Below are positions 14,143 to 21,965 of a stretch of 24,993 nucleotides of DNA, in pieces (the stretch's first letter is position 1; each line of letters starts with the position of its first letter). The notes below the pieces were generated by a model. It was not told where the DNA came from, did not search any database, and worked only from the letters and a program-made list of their open reading frames with translations. The DNA lies in the NCBI GenBank assembly GCA_016288175.1, contig JAEEYN010000068.1, positions 1 to 24,993 on the forward strand. Reading direction: 5' to 3'. Source of the stretch: Bacillota bacterium. Lineage in GTDB: Bacteria; Bacillota; Clostridia; Christensenellales; CAG-138. A program made the translations under genes and the position numbers.

Positions 14143-14706
14143 ATGAATAAGAAAACCGCGGCGCTCACCACGGCGCAGTATGAAGAGATTATTTCCACTA
14201 TGAAGAAGGGCTTCACGGGCTGCCGCCCGAATGAGCGCATAGCGACGGCGCTTGTGCTTGAAGGGAACCTTGGCTTGCGGATAAGCGACATTCTGAAGCT
14301 TCGCCCGTCCGATATAGTGAACGACGGCGGCAGATACCGTTTAGACCTCATAGAACAGAAGACCGGGAAGCGCAGAACCTTCACCGTTCCGCTTGTCATC
14401 CAACAGTACATTGAGAACTTCTGTCTGCGCCGCGGCATCAAGGCGAATGAGCTTATCTTCCCTATCACGGAGCGGGCCGTTCAAAAGCAGCTTGCGCTTG
14501 TCTGCGATTATCTTGGCTATGAGGGCATCAGCACTCACAGCTTCCGGAAATGGTACGCGACGGAAATCTATAAGAGCAACGGTTACGATATCGCACTTGT
14601 TCAAAGGCTCTTGCAGCACTCAAGCGCCGCCGTCACTCAGCGATATATAGGCATCGAGCCGCGGCGGATTGAGGAAGCCATAGAAGGGCACGCTAATCTG
14701 ATATGA
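14143..14706 (+). CDS. Small tyrosine recombinase (catalytic domain only)
   Basis: 187 residues. All catalytic landmarks are visible: Arg in EGNLGLRISDIL, the beta-hairpin Lys region QKTGKRR, HSFRKW (HxxR), LLQHSSAAVTQ (His) and the nucleophile Tyr in RYIGI. The N-terminal arm- and core-binding domains of ordinary integrases are missing, so it is a minimal recombinase, similar in size to fimbrial switch recombinases (FimB/FimE, ~200 aa). ATAGGAGG precedes the ATG and a terminator follows. It is separate from the element's main integrase. It may invert or resolve something local, or be an accessory factor; the inverted repeat just upstream is a candidate substrate. Confidence 0.88.
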   Translation: MNKKTAALTTAQYEEIISTMKKGFTGCRPNERIATALVLEGNLGLRISDILKLRPSDIVNDGGRYRLDLIEQKTGKRRTFTVPLVIQQYIENFCLRRGIKANELIFPITERAVQKQLALVCDYLGYEGISTHSFRKWYATEIYKSNGYDIALVQRLLQHSSAAVTQRYIGIEPRRIEEAIEGHANLI

Positions 14707-14710
14707 ATTA

Positions 14711-14736
14711 AGGGGCGGATCAACCGCCCCTCTAAT
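14711..14736. terminator. Terminator between the recombinase and res genes
   Basis: 8-bp perfect stem AGGGGCGG / CCGCCCCT with a 5-base loop, followed by CTAATTT on the plus strand and preceded by AATTA on the other side. It serves the convergent recombinase and res genes. Confidence 0.8.
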
Positions 14737-17007
14737 TTACTTTATGATCTCGTTAATCGGTTTCCACACATCATGATTAAAGAGATTCTCATCCCATGTA
14801 GTTGTCGAAATGAAGAGCTGTATGCCAAGATTACGGACAAAGCCCCACTTAACTTCCGGATGCTCCTCGCCGTATTTCTTCAGCGCCGTAAACTTCTGCG
14901 CCGCGTACTTGTCGATATTCTGCGTTGTCCCGTCAGCCGCGGCTCCGCCCTTCGTTTCTATGATCCAGACGTCTCCGTTCTTCAGCTTCACGATATAGTC
15001 GGGATAGAAGTTGTAGCGACGGAAAGCGACACGGTAAATAAGCGTGAAATAATCCTGTCCCTTATCGCCGTTCTTGTAGACCCATTCGACAGCGTCGCTT
15101 ATCTCGCACCACTGCTCGAATGTTATCTCCGGCTGGGAACGGTTCGGCTGCACGAGGATATCCGCACTGTAACCCTCGAAAACGTTCTTCTTAAGGAGCG
15201 CTCCGCCCTTCGTGTCGCGGTGCTTCTTGTAATCCTGCATCTTGGGAATGCTCCAATCAGTGATCTCCGTTTCCGCATCGGAAAGCACGATCCCCGTCTT
15301 GTCGATCTCGCCGAGCATTTCGGCAAGTATCTCCCAGTTGTTCACGAGGAACGCGCTGTATTCGCGGTGTCCCATCGGATCCTTGATCACTTTATACTGC
15401 AGATCGAGCTGCTTATCGAAATCCGAGAAAAGCGAGATCTGCGCCCCTTTTGTGAACGGCACCTTGAGCCGTGAAGAATCGAACAGCACGCTCAGCGCCT
15501 TGCTGCATATGCTTTCGTCGATCCCGACAGAACGGGCGATCCTGCGCTTCGCGTCACGGATATAGATGCCGTCATCGTGCATATCGATCTCGTGCTCGCC
15601 GCAGAATACCGCCTGCAGCCTTGTCAGATCCATTGTTGTTCTGGCTATCCCCTCCACGGCGCGCGTCTTAAGCTTGACTCCGAAGGTGAAGCCCTTGGTA
15701 AGCTCGAGCTCCCGCTTTGTAAGGAACCCGTTCTGATCGAGATCGCATTCCGTCAGCAGCTTTGCCCGCAGCGCCTTTATAACGGCTTCCTCATCGACAG
15801 CCTGCCTGTCGCTTTCCGGCAGATACTCGCGCTCCAACTGAATGAACGGAGCGTTTGCCTTTCTCATAAACCTTGCGGTGTAGAACGAGCTGTTGATCTC
15901 CGTGGTCAATCCTTCGGTGAACTTCTCGTCGAGCGTATAAACGTAGCAATGATCGAGCAATTCGGAATCGTAATGATGTCTTTCCGGCATACGGCGGATC
16001 CTGCCGATGGTCTGAATATCGAAGGTCTCGCTCGTTCCCTCACGCAGCTTTACGAGTATCTTTGCTCTCGGGCAATCCCATCCCGTTGCGATAGCCTGTT
16101 TGAACATCAGGAAAGCATACTTGCCGTTAAGCTTTCTTATCTCATCCGGATCGTCGGGGTGATCGCCGCTGAACCAAGAGGTGACAAGCCCGTTTTTCTC
16201 GGTATAGCCCATTCTGGAAAGCTCCGATTTTATGCGTGCTATCCATTCGTCGCTGCCGTTCGGGAACTGGATGAGAACGAGCGGCCTGATATTCAGATTC
16301 CTTGCTTGATAGCCTGAAAGAATCTCTTTTCGCTTCTCATCCGCCATCCTGAGCAGAAGAAGATCGTCAACATAGTTGTCGTTCAAGGCCGCTTCGATCG
16401 TAAGCCCTTCGTTGATCGAAATACCGGAAGCTATGAGTCCCGATGCGATGACCTCGTCGTCGCTCACCTTCTCAACATATCCCGTTTTCGTTTTCGGACT
16501 TGCGGAAATGCGAAGGACGTGCGCAGGTTTGAAATCACTCTCATACATCTCTGCGGCTTTTTGGTTCAGATGTTCCTCATCGATAATCATAAAGAAATCG
16601 GTATTTGCCATCCTGCATTCTATTATTCTATCGAGAAGGTTCTTGTCCTCGCCCTCTTTAAGAGCAATTGCCGTCTTTTTAGCTATCTTTTCCCAGTTTA
16701 CGAAATAAACATTGCCCTCAGGATGATATTCAGCAATGAAATCGTAAATACTTCCCGTATTGATCCCTGCCGTCAGCCTTTCAAAAACGCTGCGGCTCTG
16801 ATCTTGCAGGCTGCCCGCTCCGGGGCAAAGCCAGATGAAAACGGTATCCGGATTCTCATCAAGATAATCGTCGATAAAGCTTGTGACGAGCACCGTCTTT
16901 CCTGATCCCGTTGGAGCGCGGAGCACGAGCTTTTTATGGCTCTTGCAGGCTGCAAGAAGATTGTTTTTGTGTTCCTCCTGAAATGGGAATAACTGTCCGT
17001 TAAACAT
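14737..17007 (-). CDS. Type III restriction enzyme, Res subunit (helicase–nuclease)
   Basis: 756 residues. An SF2 helicase followed by a PD-(D/E)xK nuclease: Walker A APTGSGKT (31–38), DEEH (143–146), SASP (168–171), ATGWDCPRA (307–315), motif VI QTIGRIRR (332–339), and near the C-terminus FYPDYIV … IIETKGG with PD at 669–670 and ETK at 684–686. Res pairs with Mod, translocates or slides along DNA and cuts near two head-to-head unmethylated sites. It overlaps mod by 8 bases (ATGTTTAA), showing coupled translation. It is shorter than EcoP15I Res (~970 aa), but all catalytic motifs are intact, so it should be active. Confidence 0.93.
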   Translation of the reverse strand: MFNGQLFPFQEEHKNNLLAACKSHKKLVLRAPTGSGKTVLVTSFIDDYLDENPDTVFIWLCPGAGSLQDQSRSVFERLTAGINTGSIYDFIAEYHPEGNVYFVNWEKIAKKTAIALKEGEDKNLLDRIIECRMANTDFFMIIDEEHLNQKAAEMYESDFKPAHVLRISASPKTKTGYVEKVSDDEVIASGLIASGISINEGLTIEAALNDNYVDDLLLLRMADEKRKEILSGYQARNLNIRPLVLIQFPNGSDEWIARIKSELSRMGYTEKNGLVTSWFSGDHPDDPDEIRKLNGKYAFLMFKQAIATGWDCPRAKILVKLREGTSETFDIQTIGRIRRMPERHHYDSELLDHCYVYTLDEKFTEGLTTEINSSFYTARFMRKANAPFIQLEREYLPESDRQAVDEEAVIKALRAKLLTECDLDQNGFLTKRELELTKGFTFGVKLKTRAVEGIARTTMDLTRLQAVFCGEHEIDMHDDGIYIRDAKRRIARSVGIDESICSKALSVLFDSSRLKVPFTKGAQISLFSDFDKQLDLQYKVIKDPMGHREYSAFLVNNWEILAEMLGEIDKTGIVLSDAETEITDWSIPKMQDYKKHRDTKGGALLKKNVFEGYSADILVQPNRSQPEITFEQWCEISDAVEWVYKNGDKGQDYFTLIYRVAFRRYNFYPDYIVKLKNGDVWIIETKGGAAADGTTQNIDKYAAQKFTALKKYGEEHPEVKWGFVRNLGIQLFISTTTWDENLFNHDVWKPINEIIK

Positions 17008-18913
17008 ATTCGCCCGCCTCCTTAAGCTCCTGACTGAAGAATACCCGCGGAATGTATTTGAAATGCTTTTCTCTCAATATGCTCATCTCGGCATTATTGA
17101 AAAACAGATTCTCGTTTACCCATACTTCTTCTGCTTTTGCGGCTGCGCCGGGATCGTCGAAGACGCGGTGATAATCCTCCTTGCTGAGTATCAGCACGAC
17201 CTTCTCGCCGTCGACCTCCCGCGCCGTCTGCAGCTCGATCATCTCTTTTATGTGCAGGCAGAGCGCGTTTGAAAGCAGATAATCCTCCGGCTTGCGGGGA
17301 GTCCAATCGCACTTGAAATACTTCACATTGGCGTTGAATCCATCCGCCATCGGGATATCGCTGCCGAGATAGTTTCCCTTCAGGGGATTGCCGTTGATAT
17401 CGTGTCCCTCGATCGAGCAGACCGTGCGGGGCCATGTGACGTATTTGGCTATGCCAAGAGCTTCCCATTCCGGATCGCCGGGCTTAAGCCCTTTTTCTGT
17501 CATGCTCTTGGCTTCGTCTTCTGAAACCTCGTTGTTCGTCACCATTATGCAGCGGCGCTGACCGCCGTCTTCGGCGTTGAGGAGGTTGACGGCGTGCTGA
17601 GTAGTGCCGGAACCAGCGAAGAAGTCGATGATAAGAGCGTTCGGTTTGTTTGCAACGCAAAAATAGATAGTATCACGAACAGCATATAAAGATTTGGGAT
17701 AGGGGAACTTGCGTTTAGGGATGATTTTTCGCAATAAACTTGCTCCGTGATCTCCGGCTGTATGTGATGTTCTAAACCAAACAGACATCGGTTGTACCAG
17801 TTTGTCATATGTTCCCAAAATGACGGAGCCGTTTTCATCTCTTCCCAGCACCGCTATTGTGCCATTTTCTATTCCTTTGATTGGTCCTGCTTGAAGATGT
17901 GAAATAGAAATGGTATTTTTCTTTTTATCCCATTTTCCAAATTTAATATATCCTTTGCCAACCTTCTCAATAAAGGTGCTTCGACTGGCTCCCCAAGCTC
18001 CCTCAGAGCCATCTGTGCATATAGGGTAGACTGCAAAACAATTGTCAGGAACAGGAGCTTTATTTCTATCCATGTTTAATGGCAACGGGTCGCCGGTGCT
18101 ATCATACTTTCCTGTATTTGAATTAAAATAGATAGGATAGAATAAATTAGGGCGCGCAATCCTTTTACCTGTTGCACCACGACGTACAAGTCCGTCCCAT
18201 CTTACAGTATCATGCTTAACTGTATGAAGCATATCATCATCTGTTAATGCAGCTGTGGCTGAACCTAAAAATACGAAATATAAATATTCATTGCATCTTG
18301 CAAAAAGATCATCTCGCCACGATCCATGTGAACTAATAACATCGGTTATCATTTGTATTCTTGCTTCTGGATACAATTCCTCCAGCAAGCACCCGAGATG
18401 CAGATATTCTTTCTCGTCAATCGTAACAATCAGCACCGAATCTCTCGGATTCAACAGCCTTTTAGCCACAAGAAGACGGCTCTTCATCATGGAGAGCCAT
18501 TTACTATGACGGTATTCGTCGTTGCCGTCAACATAATTGTTATTGTATTTCCAGTCGCGCGCGCCGGTATTATAGGGCGGATCGATATAGATGCAGTCCA
18601 CCTTGCCGCGGTGCGTCTTTTCGAGCAGATAGAGCGCCTGCAGATTGTCGCCCTCGATTATGAAATTCCACGGCAGCTCCGGATCCCTGCAGAGACGCAT
18701 ATCGGGATCCTCGACAAGAACGGGGATGTTCTCCCGCAGCATATCGTCGACCGCCTCGGAATGCTCCTCCCAGACGAGCCCGTATTTCTTCTCCCGCAGC
18801 GCGTTCTCGATCTCGTTCAGCGCCGCGATCGAAGCATCGTCATTATGCGCAAGCTTGAGCTCCTCAAGCTTTGCGATCATCCTGTCTCTTCTCTCTTTTG
18901 ATAGGTTAGCCAT
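17000..18913 (-). CDS. Type III modification methylase, Mod subunit (adenine-N6)
   Basis: 637 residues. Beta-class DNA adenine methylase order: DPPYNTG (motif IV, 111–117) first, then FFAGSGTT (SAM-binding motif I, 431–438), with the target-recognition region between (about 180–425). The N-terminal helical part and C-terminal region (KCDWTPRKPEDYLLSNALCLH) match other type III Mods. The DNA for the recognition region (about 17650–18450) is clearly AT-richer than the flanks, as expected if it was swapped by recombination. GGAAGG lies upstream of the ATG. It is the first gene of the mod–res operon, divergent from the WYL regulator. Confidence 0.94.
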   Translation of the reverse strand: MANLSKERRDRMIAKLEELKLAHNDDASIAALNEIENALREKKYGLVWEEHSEAVDDMLRENIPVLVEDPDMRLCRDPELPWNFIIEGDNLQALYLLEKTHRGKVDCIYIDPPYNTGARDWKYNNNYVDGNDEYRHSKWLSMMKSRLLVAKRLLNPRDSVLIVTIDEKEYLHLGCLLEELYPEARIQMITDVISSHGSWRDDLFARCNEYLYFVFLGSATAALTDDDMLHTVKHDTVRWDGLVRRGATGKRIARPNLFYPIYFNSNTGKYDSTGDPLPLNMDRNKAPVPDNCFAVYPICTDGSEGAWGASRSTFIEKVGKGYIKFGKWDKKKNTISISHLQAGPIKGIENGTIAVLGRDENGSVILGTYDKLVQPMSVWFRTSHTAGDHGASLLRKIIPKRKFPYPKSLYAVRDTIYFCVANKPNALIIDFFAGSGTTQHAVNLLNAEDGGQRRCIMVTNNEVSEDEAKSMTEKGLKPGDPEWEALGIAKYVTWPRTVCSIEGHDINGNPLKGNYLGSDIPMADGFNANVKYFKCDWTPRKPEDYLLSNALCLHIKEMIELQTAREVDGEKVVLILSKEDYHRVFDDPGAAAKAEEVWVNENLFFNNAEMSILREKHFKYIPRVFFSQELKEAGEYV

Positions 18914-18954
18914 ATCCGTTTCCTTCCAGATCGTTTTATCCGCCGCGGCTTAAC

Positions 18955-18995
18955 GCCGCCCATATCAATGACATTATTATACAATAATGGGCGGC
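18955..18995. promoter_or_regulatory. Candidate operator: inverted repeat around the mod promoter
   Basis: GCCGCCCAT (18955–18963) and ATGGGCGGC (18987–18995) are perfect 9-bp inverted arms 23 bases apart. They bracket the mod -10, so a dimeric regulator binding here would block mod transcription. The neighbouring WYL gene is the obvious candidate. Confidence 0.6.
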
Positions 18996-19004
18996 ATTTG
19001 AAAA
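18976..19004 (-). promoter_or_regulatory. Promoter of the mod–res operon
   Basis: On the minus strand, TATAAT (18976–18981) with a weak -35 (TTTTCA, 18999–19004) at 17 bases. Transcription would start inside the inverted repeat. Confidence 0.65.
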
Positions 19005-19045
19005 GTAAAAAGTTCCGATTTAGCCTTTCGCAGTTCGTTTTTTCA

Positions 19046-19054
19046 TGATACAAT
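19046..19054 (+). promoter_or_regulatory. Extended -10 promoter of the WYL gene
   Basis: TGATACAAT (-10 at 19049–19054 with TG extension), 29 bases before the ATG and followed by GGAGGAAAG. The -35 is weak. Confidence 0.5.
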
Positions 19055-19082
19055 ACGCTTATCAGGACGCGGAGGAAAGAAT

Positions 19083-20252
19083 ATGGCAAAGAAAGATGGC
19101 GGAAACGGTTCACGCCGTATAACGGAAGACAGCTTAGGGGCGGCTCTGGGGCGAAAGCCTCACCAAAGGCTCAAGGCTTATCTTGTGCTGCGTATTCTTC
19201 AAAGGGAAACTGACATTCACCATACTATGACCGCTGCGGAAATCGCAGAAGCTATCAAAGCTAAGGGCATCAGCGCGCAGCAGCGAAGCGTTTGTGAAGA
19301 TATCAAAGACTTAAACAAGGCGAATTGGCTTCTTGAAAATGAACATTCAATAATCGAGGATGCTGAGGAAGCTTTCGCCGCGGATAAATACAATCAGCTA
19401 AAGACGATTGTGTATGATACCCATACCAAAGATGACCGCGGCTTCTATTACAGGCCGCGCGGATATGCGCCTGAACACATTCAGATGCTTGCCGAAACCG
19501 TATACACGGCCCGCTTTCTTTCCGAACAAGAAACCGAAACACTCTCTAACATCCTTTGCGGGCTTGTCAGTGAACATCAAGCAAAAGCAATTAAACACGA
19601 CGCGCTTCTCATTGACAGGGTTAAGACTAACAACCAACAAATTATTTCAAACATCAGAAATATAGATAACGCAATGGCGAAAGAGCTTGAAGGAAAACGG
19701 CATAAGCCTGAGAAGATAAGCTTCAGGTATCTCAAGTCAAGCATTAACGACCTCTCGAAACAAGTTGAACGCAGAAAAGGCGAAAAGTATGTTGTAAGCC
19801 CTTATAAGCTGCTTATCAACGACGGAAACTATTATTTGCTCGCTTATAACAGTGAGAAAAAAGAAATGCGTACATACCGCGTTGACCGAATGAAAGACGT
19901 AAGCTTAACCGGAGAGCCGCGCGAAGGAGCCACAGCATACTCTGACCTTGACCTCAAATCATTAACTAAAAGAAGGTTCTCTATGTTCGGAGGCAAAACG
20001 GAACTTGTGCGAATGCGCTTTGTTAACTCGCTGTTGGATACGGTTATAGAAAAGCTTGGGAAGAAAGACGTGTATTATAAAAAACTTGACGAGCATCATT
20101 TTTCCGTGACAGCGCATATTGATATCAGCGACCAATTCTTTGGATGGGTTTTGGGCTTTGGAAAGAGCGTTCAGATACAGTCCCCTCCAAGCGTTGTAGA
20201 TAAGTTCACGGCCTACATTGACGGTATAAGGACGCAGTATAAAACAGAATAG
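19083..20252 (+). CDS. WYL-domain transcriptional regulator
   Basis: 389 residues. An N-terminal winged helix (RLKAYLVLRILQRE … TMTAAEIAEAI, RSVCEDIKDLNKANW), a middle linker, a WYL domain with VVSPYKLLINDGNYYLLAYN and RTYRVDRMKDV (about 240–275), and a C-terminal WCX-like extension (VRMRFVNSLLDTVIEK … GWVLGFGKSVQI). WYL proteins of the BrxR/CapW type repress phage-defence operons and sense nucleic-acid fragments. Here it is divergent from the type III R-M operon across a 169-base region with an inverted repeat over the mod promoter, so it likely controls that system. GGAGG is 9 bases before the ATG. The stop is TAG. Confidence 0.92.
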   Translation: MAKKDGGNGSRRITEDSLGAALGRKPHQRLKAYLVLRILQRETDIHHTMTAAEIAEAIKAKGISAQQRSVCEDIKDLNKANWLLENEHSIIEDAEEAFAADKYNQLKTIVYDTHTKDDRGFYYRPRGYAPEHIQMLAETVYTARFLSEQETETLSNILCGLVSEHQAKAIKHDALLIDRVKTNNQQIISNIRNIDNAMAKELEGKRHKPEKISFRYLKSSINDLSKQVERRKGEKYVVSPYKLLINDGNYYLLAYNSEKKEMRTYRVDRMKDVSLTGEPREGATAYSDLDLKSLTKRRFSMFGGKTELVRMRFVNSLLDTVIEKLGKKDVYYKKLDEHHFSVTAHIDISDQFFGWVLGFGKSVQIQSPPSVVDKFTAYIDGIRTQYKTE

Positions 20253-20270
20253 CTGCGGCGAAATAGAAGA

Positions 20271-20368
20271 AACCACCAAAGGATTTCCATACAAAAAGAA
20301 TACTATCTCCGGAAATCGTTTGGTGGTTCATCTGAACAGTTTATAATGGGCGGAAATCCTTTGGTGGT
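20271..20368. repeat. Three complementary segments downstream of the WYL gene
   Basis: AACCACCAAAGGATTTCC (20271–20288) is complementary to GGAAATCGTTTGGTGGTT (20311–20328, one mismatch) and to GGAAATCCTTTGGTGGT (20352–20368, perfect over 17). The third segment lies inside the terminator that follows, so alternative pairings are possible. Confidence 0.75.
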
Positions 20369-20384
20369 ATCCGCCCCTTTTCTT
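20348..20384 (+). terminator. WYL gene terminator
   Basis: GGGCGGA / TCCGCCC 7-bp stem (20348–20354 and 20370–20376) with a 15-base loop, followed by CTTTTCTTT. Confidence 0.7.
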
Positions 20385-20391
20385 TACCTAT

Positions 20392-20433
20392 GCAGCACGC
20401 TTGCGTGCTGCGGCTTCAAACGCAGTTTGAAGC
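20392..20433. repeat. Twin perfect palindromes before the integrase 3' end
   Basis: GCAGCACGC-tt-GCGTGCTGC (20392–20411) and, one base later, GCTTCAAAC-gca-GTTTGAAGC (20413–20433). Both are perfect 9-bp stems. Neither is followed by a T-tract on either strand. Confidence 0.7.
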
Positions 20434-20442
20434 GTGATACAA

Positions 20443-21657
20443 TCACAAATCCTCAAGATTGGCCCGCAGCGTATCCAAGCCGGATTGCGTGACAGCAAGA
20501 TAATATAGCTGCGTAACGTGAATATTCCCGTGCCCCATCTGCTTCAGAAGCAAGTGCTCCGGAGTATTCATTTCCGCCATCCGCGTTCCGTACGTATGAC
20601 GCAGATAGTGATACTTGAATTCAATGCCGAGCTTGGCCTTAATCTCCCGTGTTGGGTACTTGAAGGAGTTCACCGTCTGAATAGTCCCGTCCGGTAAGCA
20701 GTTCACAAGCTCCGTTGAGGATATTTTCCCGCCGTCCATATCTGTTATAAAGCGCTGCTTCTGTTCTATAACGGCGGCAAGCTCTACAGCATCCACCAAA
20801 CGTTTTCTCGCACGCTCCCTCATATGTTCCAATAGCTTCTGGTTCATAATGATTGTTCTGTTGCCGTTTCTGGTCTTTACCGGAACGAGCTTTATTATCC
20901 GGTCTTGATACTGCATCTGCCTGTCTATCGTGATTGTGCCGTCCTCAAGGTTCACGTTAGACCATTTCAGGCCGAAAGCCTCATTGATACGCAGCCCGCA
21001 GAAGCGACCCAACAGATAAGCAGTCTCCGCGTTCGTTCCTTCAAAATACTTGTCCAAGGCCGCCGTCTCTTCACGGGTGAATACTACGATATCCGTATCG
21101 TCATCGACCTTCAGCTTGGGCATATGTATCTTGGTATCCTTGTTCAGACACATCTTGTTATATGCGTCAACGCTAAGATAATCTCGGGAATACGCTTGAC
21201 CGAATATGAGATAGAACATTTTCAGGAAACTTTCAACATACTTGAAAGCGTATCCGTCCTTGTAGTAGAGCTCAGCAAGATAATCGTTGACCTCAGCGAC
21301 GCTTATTTCGTCAATGTAACGGCTGCCGAAACGGTCTTTCAGATGTATGCGCCATAGGCTGTCCTGCTTGCGGACAGTCATATAGGCTCTATCGTTCCGC
21401 CCCTTGTCGCAATATTCGTTGAAAACCTCCTCAAACGTTTTCCTTGAAATCTTGTGTTTCCGTTCCGCTTCAATTCGAGCGGATAGGATGGCGGTTTCCC
21501 TTGCCTTTATTGCCTGTCTCTTGGTTTTCAGCTTGTTCCCGAACTCATCCGTTGTTTTGCGGCTTCTAACCGTTTTGCCGTCAATGACGATGACAAAGCG
21601 GTATGCCCATGAGCCGTCTTCCTGCTGATAAACGCCTGTCTCTTTTGGTTTAGTCAT
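20443..21657 (-). CDS. Tyrosine integrase of the element (Tn916/phage type)
   Basis: 404 residues from the chosen ATG (MTKPKETGVYQQEDGSW). It has the three-part integrase layout: an AP2-like arm-binding N-terminus (GVYQQEDGSWAYRFVIVIDG, DEFGNKLKTKRQA), a SAM-like core-binding domain (TFEEVFNEY … YVESFLKMF), and the catalytic domain with Arg in GRFCGLRINEAFGL, Lys in VPVKTRNG, HYLRHTYGTRM (HxxR), KQMGHGNI (His) and Tyr in YYLAVT. The frame could start 15 codons earlier (21702), but GGAGG (21665–21669) fits 21657, and the upstream codons overlap an ACTTGTCC repeat. It should catalyse integration and excision at the rubrerythrin site. Confidence 0.95.
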   Translation of the reverse strand: MTKPKETGVYQQEDGSWAYRFVIVIDGKTVRSRKTTDEFGNKLKTKRQAIKARETAILSARIEAERKHKISRKTFEEVFNEYCDKGRNDRAYMTVRKQDSLWRIHLKDRFGSRYIDEISVAEVNDYLAELYYKDGYAFKYVESFLKMFYLIFGQAYSRDYLSVDAYNKMCLNKDTKIHMPKLKVDDDTDIVVFTREETAALDKYFEGTNAETAYLLGRFCGLRINEAFGLKWSNVNLEDGTITIDRQMQYQDRIIKLVPVKTRNGNRTIIMNQKLLEHMRERARKRLVDAVELAAVIEQKQRFITDMDGGKISSTELVNCLPDGTIQTVNSFKYPTREIKAKLGIEFKYHYLRHTYGTRMAEMNTPEHLLLKQMGHGNIHVTQLYYLAVTQSGLDTLRANLEDL

Positions 21658-21671
21658 TTCAATAACCTCCA

Positions 21672-21766
21672 ACTTGTCCTTGATATTGTCCAAAGAGTTC
21701 AAAAGTTATTGAATAGAAGTGCAAGACTTGTCCGAAAGTAGTTAAAAGTAGTTAAAAACTTGTTCC
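21672..21766 (+). repeat. Right-end arm-type repeats
   Basis: ACTTGTCC at 21672–21679 and 21726–21733 and the variant ACTTGTTCC at 21758–21766, in the same orientation as the left-end copies. AAGTAGTT at 21736–21743 and 21746–21753 is the inverted form of the left-end AACTACTT pair. GACTTGTCCGAAA is shared exactly by both ends. Confidence 0.7.
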
Positions 21767-21796
21767 AAAGAAGTTGTCTTTCATAGTGAAAAATGC

Positions 21797-21825
21797 TTGA
21801 AATACGAACACAAAAAGAGTATAAT
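21797..21825 (+). promoter_or_regulatory. Outward consensus promoter at the element's right end
   Basis: TTGAAA (21797–21802), 17-base spacer, TATAAT (21820–21825), pointing out of the element towards the rubrerythrin remnant. An AAGAAAGGA sequence follows at 21839–21847. Confidence 0.75.
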
Positions 21826-21891
21826 TACCTTAGATTCTAAGAAAGGACTTGAAATACCGTCATGACAACTTCGACGCCATCCACGACCCCC

Positions 21892-21921
21892 ATGGCGGAG
21901 GGCACTTGTGCCCGTAGCCAT
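21892..21921. repeat. 30-bp palindrome interrupting the rubrerythrin remnant
   Basis: ATGGC-gga-GGGCAC-tt-GTGCCC-gta-GCCAT: 11 of 15 pairs match and the inner 6-bp arms are perfect. It lies in a 34-base segment (21888–21921) absent from the intact gene. Confidence 0.75.
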
Positions 21922-21930
21922 ACCGTTCAC

Positions 21931-21965
21931 GAAATGGCCCGCGACGAGGCAAGGCACGGCAAGGC
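21931..21965. other. Candidate attR core
   Basis: 35 bases identical to 8890–8924, within a 79-base match (21922–22000) to the rubrerythrin 3' end. Confidence 0.75.

Larger units (their letters stand above)
8890..21965. mobile_element. Integrative element (defence island) in the rubrerythrin gene, ~13 kb
   Basis: The element is bounded by direct repeats of the rubrerythrin 3' end and carries a tyrosine integrase next to its right boundary. Both termini have ACTTGTCC and AACTACTT repeats. Contents: an early operon of small unknown genes (9495–12253), an XRE repressor with divergent promoters, a SprT-like protein, a second small tyrosine recombinase, a type III restriction-modification system and a WYL regulator. 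No relaxase, coupling protein, type IV secretion or replication gene was recognised, so transfer would need helper functions or another route. Chromosomal genes on each side are unrelated in function. Confidence 0.85.

Noticed and set aside
15577..16317. 246-codon open frame antisense to res
   Set aside because: Overlaps the helicase motifs of Res on the other strand; low-complexity translation and no start signal.
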